64,000 nucleotides of DNA from Mycolicibacterium rutilum (GTDB taxonomy: Bacteria > Actinomycetota > Actinomycetes > Mycobacteriales > Mycobacteriaceae): contig NZ_LT629971.1 in the NCBI RefSeq assembly GCF_900108565.1, positions 2,232,001 to 2,296,000 on the forward strand. The letters are read 5' to 3'. Within the stretch, counting starts at the first letter, position 1, and each line of letters opens with the position of its first letter. The position numbers were made by a program, and so were the translations under genes. The notes beneath the pieces are model-generated. The model made no database searches, had not been told where the DNA came from, and worked only from the letters and a program-made list of their open reading frames with translations. Positions 62,438 to 64,000 of this stretch are shown in pieces.

Positions 62438-64000
62438 ATGACGGACTTCGACGCGATAGTCATCGGCGCCGGGCACAACGGGTTGACCTCGGCGGCGCTT
62501 CTGCAGAAGGCAGGGCTACGCACGCTCTGCCTGGACACCAAGCTCTACGCCGGTGGGATGGCCTCGACCGTCGAACTGTTCGACGGGTTCCAGTTCGAGA
62601 TCGCCGGCTCGGTGCAGATCCCGACCTCCGCGGTGGTCAGCCGCGAACTCGGCCTGGACGCGCTGCCCACCGTCGACCTCGACGTCATGTCGGTGTCCCT
62701 GCGCGGGGTGGGCGATGAACCGCTGGTCTACTACACCGACCCGATGAAGCTGCTCACCCACATCAACGAGGTGCACGGCGCCGAGGCCGTCAACGGCATG
62801 GCGGGTTTGATGGCGTGGTGCCAGGCGCCGACCAGGGCGCTCGGCCGGTTCGACGCCGGCCAGCCGCCGAAATCGCTCGACGAGATGTATGCCTGCGCCA
62901 CCAACGAATTCGAGCGCTCCACGATCACCGACCTGCTGTTCGGCTCGGTCACCGACGTGCTCGACCGGTATCTGCCGGACAAGGACAAGAACGGCGCCCT
63001 GCGCGGGATGCTCGCGCTGCTGGCGTGCAACACCACCTACCGCGGGCCGGCCACGCCGGGCACCGCCGCCGCGCTGGCGTACGGCTTCGCCGTTCCTGAT
63101 GAGAACGCGCTGCTGGTCAAGAAACTGCGCGGCGGCATCGGTGCGCTCACCAAGCACCTGTGCGACGTGTTCACCTCCGCCGGCGGTGAATTACGCCTGC
63201 GCGCCAAGGTCGTCGAGGTCACCGCCGCCGACGGCCGAGTCACCGGGGTGCGCCTCGACGACGGCGCGACGGTGACCGCCCCGGTCGTCGTCTCCGGCAT
63301 CGCCCCCGACCTGACCGTCAACGGCCTGCTCGATGCCGCGGCGGTGCCCGCGGACGTGCGTGACCGGTTCGCCCGGGTCGACCACCGCGGCAGCTACCTG
63401 CAGATGCACTTCGCGCTCGACGGCATCCCCGAGTTCGCGGCGCCCTACGAACTGCTCAACGACCCCGCGATGCAGTCCAACATCGGAATCTTCAGCACGC
63501 CCGAGGAACTCCAGCAGCAGTGGGAGGACTGCAGGCGCGGGATCGTCCCGGCGGACCCGGCAATCGCGCTGCAGATCCCCTCGGTCAACGACCCGGGCCT
63601 GGCGCCCCCGGGCAAGCATGCCGCATCGGCGTTTTCGCTGTGGTTCCCCATTGAGGAAAGCAGCGCGTCCTACGGCGAGATGAAGGTCGAGATGGGCAGG
63701 CGGGTGATCGAGAAGATCACCCGGTTGGCCCCGAACTTCGAGAGCCTCATCCTGCGGCACACCACGTTCACCCCCAAGCACATGGGCACCATGTTCGGTG
63801 CGCCCGGCGGTGACTACTGCCACGGGCTGATCCACCCCGACCAGATCGGTCCCAACCGACCGGGGCCGAAAGGCTATGTCGACCAACCCATTCCGCTCGA
63901 CGGGCTCTACCTCGGCAGCGCGGGGTGTCACGGTGGGCCGGGCATCACGTTCGTGCCGGGATACAACGCCGCCAAACAGGCGCTCGCCGACATGGCCTGA
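62438..64000 (+). CDS. Carotenoid/phytoene-dehydrogenase-like FAD oxidoreductase
   Basis: 520 aa, complete: it ends with TGA on the last base of the window. FAD motif AIVIGAGHNGLTSAALLQKAG opens the protein; LCLDTKLYAGGMAST, VVSGIAPDLTVN and the closing LYLGSAGCHGGPGITFVPGY are typical of the CrtI-like amine-oxidase superfamily (PYROXD2-type). Substrate unknown. ATG 62438 is preferred over a codon at 62414 that lies in the operator. It sits directly behind the 28-bp palindrome and is probably TetR-controlled. Confidence 0.86.
   Translation: MTDFDAIVIGAGHNGLTSAALLQKAGLRTLCLDTKLYAGGMASTVELFDGFQFEIAGSVQIPTSAVVSRELGLDALPTVDLDVMSVSLRGVGDEPLVYYTDPMKLLTHINEVHGAEAVNGMAGLMAWCQAPTRALGRFDAGQPPKSLDEMYACATNEFERSTITDLLFGSVTDVLDRYLPDKDKNGALRGMLALLACNTTYRGPATPGTAAALAYGFAVPDENALLVKKLRGGIGALTKHLCDVFTSAGGELRLRAKVVEVTAADGRVTGVRLDDGATVTAPVVVSGIAPDLTVNGLLDAAAVPADVRDRFARVDHRGSYLQMHFALDGIPEFAAPYELLNDPAMQSNIGIFSTPEELQQQWEDCRRGIVPADPAIALQIPSVNDPGLAPPGKHAASAFSLWFPIEESSASYGEMKVEMGRRVIEKITRLAPNFESLILRHTTFTPKHMGTMFGAPGGDYCHGLIHPDQIGPNRPGPKGYVDQPIPLDGLYLGSAGCHGGPGITFVPGYNAAKQALADMA

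Overview
The window is high-GC DNA from a Mycobacterium-type actinobacterium, most likely a fast-growing Mycolicibacterium. The gene order follows the M. tuberculosis Rv0777-Rv0824c neighbourhood almost gene for gene: purB end, cyp126, purC, ptrB, purS/purQ, encapsulin/DyP, pepC, purL, purF, purM, ygfZ, pabC, nitrobindin, sseC/cysA, thiX, lmeA, glnR, mshD, pst/phoU, LCP, dusB, desA1. Mycothiol synthase, an orphan MCE protein, LmeA and DesA1 are all mycobacterial hallmarks. Family names come from motif recognition and synteny recalled from knowledge; no database search was run.

Layout. 1-13 kb: P450 (cyp126), a TDT-family transporter, purC, an intact prolyl oligopeptidase, a divergent TetR/monooxygenase pair, glutathione peroxidase, an FAD dehydrogenase, purS and purQ. 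13.7-17.3 kb: a membrane protein, an IS5-family element bounded by CTAG duplications, and an encapsulin plus DyP-peroxidase operon. 17-31.6 kb: pepC, an antiporter, purL, an alpha/beta-hydrolase, a CPBP protease, a frameshifted SDR, an orphan MCE protein, purF and purM. 31.6-41 kb: one-carbon and sulfur functions (ygfZ, pabC, rhodanese operon behind a polycysteine leaderless micro-ORF, thioredoxin), lmeA, glnR and mshD. 41-46 kb: pstSCAB with convergent phoU, each behind a PHO-box-like repeat. 46-54 kb: LCP ligase, dusB, desA1, three tandem secreted PASTA-like paralogues, TetR and an MpaB-family oxygenase. 54-56.8 kb: tRNA-Lys, a tRNA-like fragment, a frameshifted TnpB and tRNA-Glu/Asp/Phe. 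56.8-64 kb: an accessory catabolic block (P450, hydrolase, SDR, metallo-hydrolase, SnoaL-like, DUF2834, TetR, carotenoid-dehydrogenase-like flavoprotein) with clear TetR-type palindromes.

How genes work together. Six complete purine genes (purC, S, Q, L, F, M) plus the purB end are dispersed across 31 kb rather than in one operon. Several carry a -10 hexamer 6-8 nt before the start codon, the signature of leaderless mRNAs. Phosphate uptake (pst) and its signalling brake (phoU) share a putative RegX3-type site. The sulfurtransferase operon is preceded by a cysteine-rich leaderless peptide of the class known to act as a cysteine-sensing attenuator. The least explained elements are a structured RNA-like region at 33.96-34.16 kb, a 55-bp palindromic repeat family, the triplicated PASTA-like proteins and a 32-aa membrane micro-protein coupled to nitrobindin.
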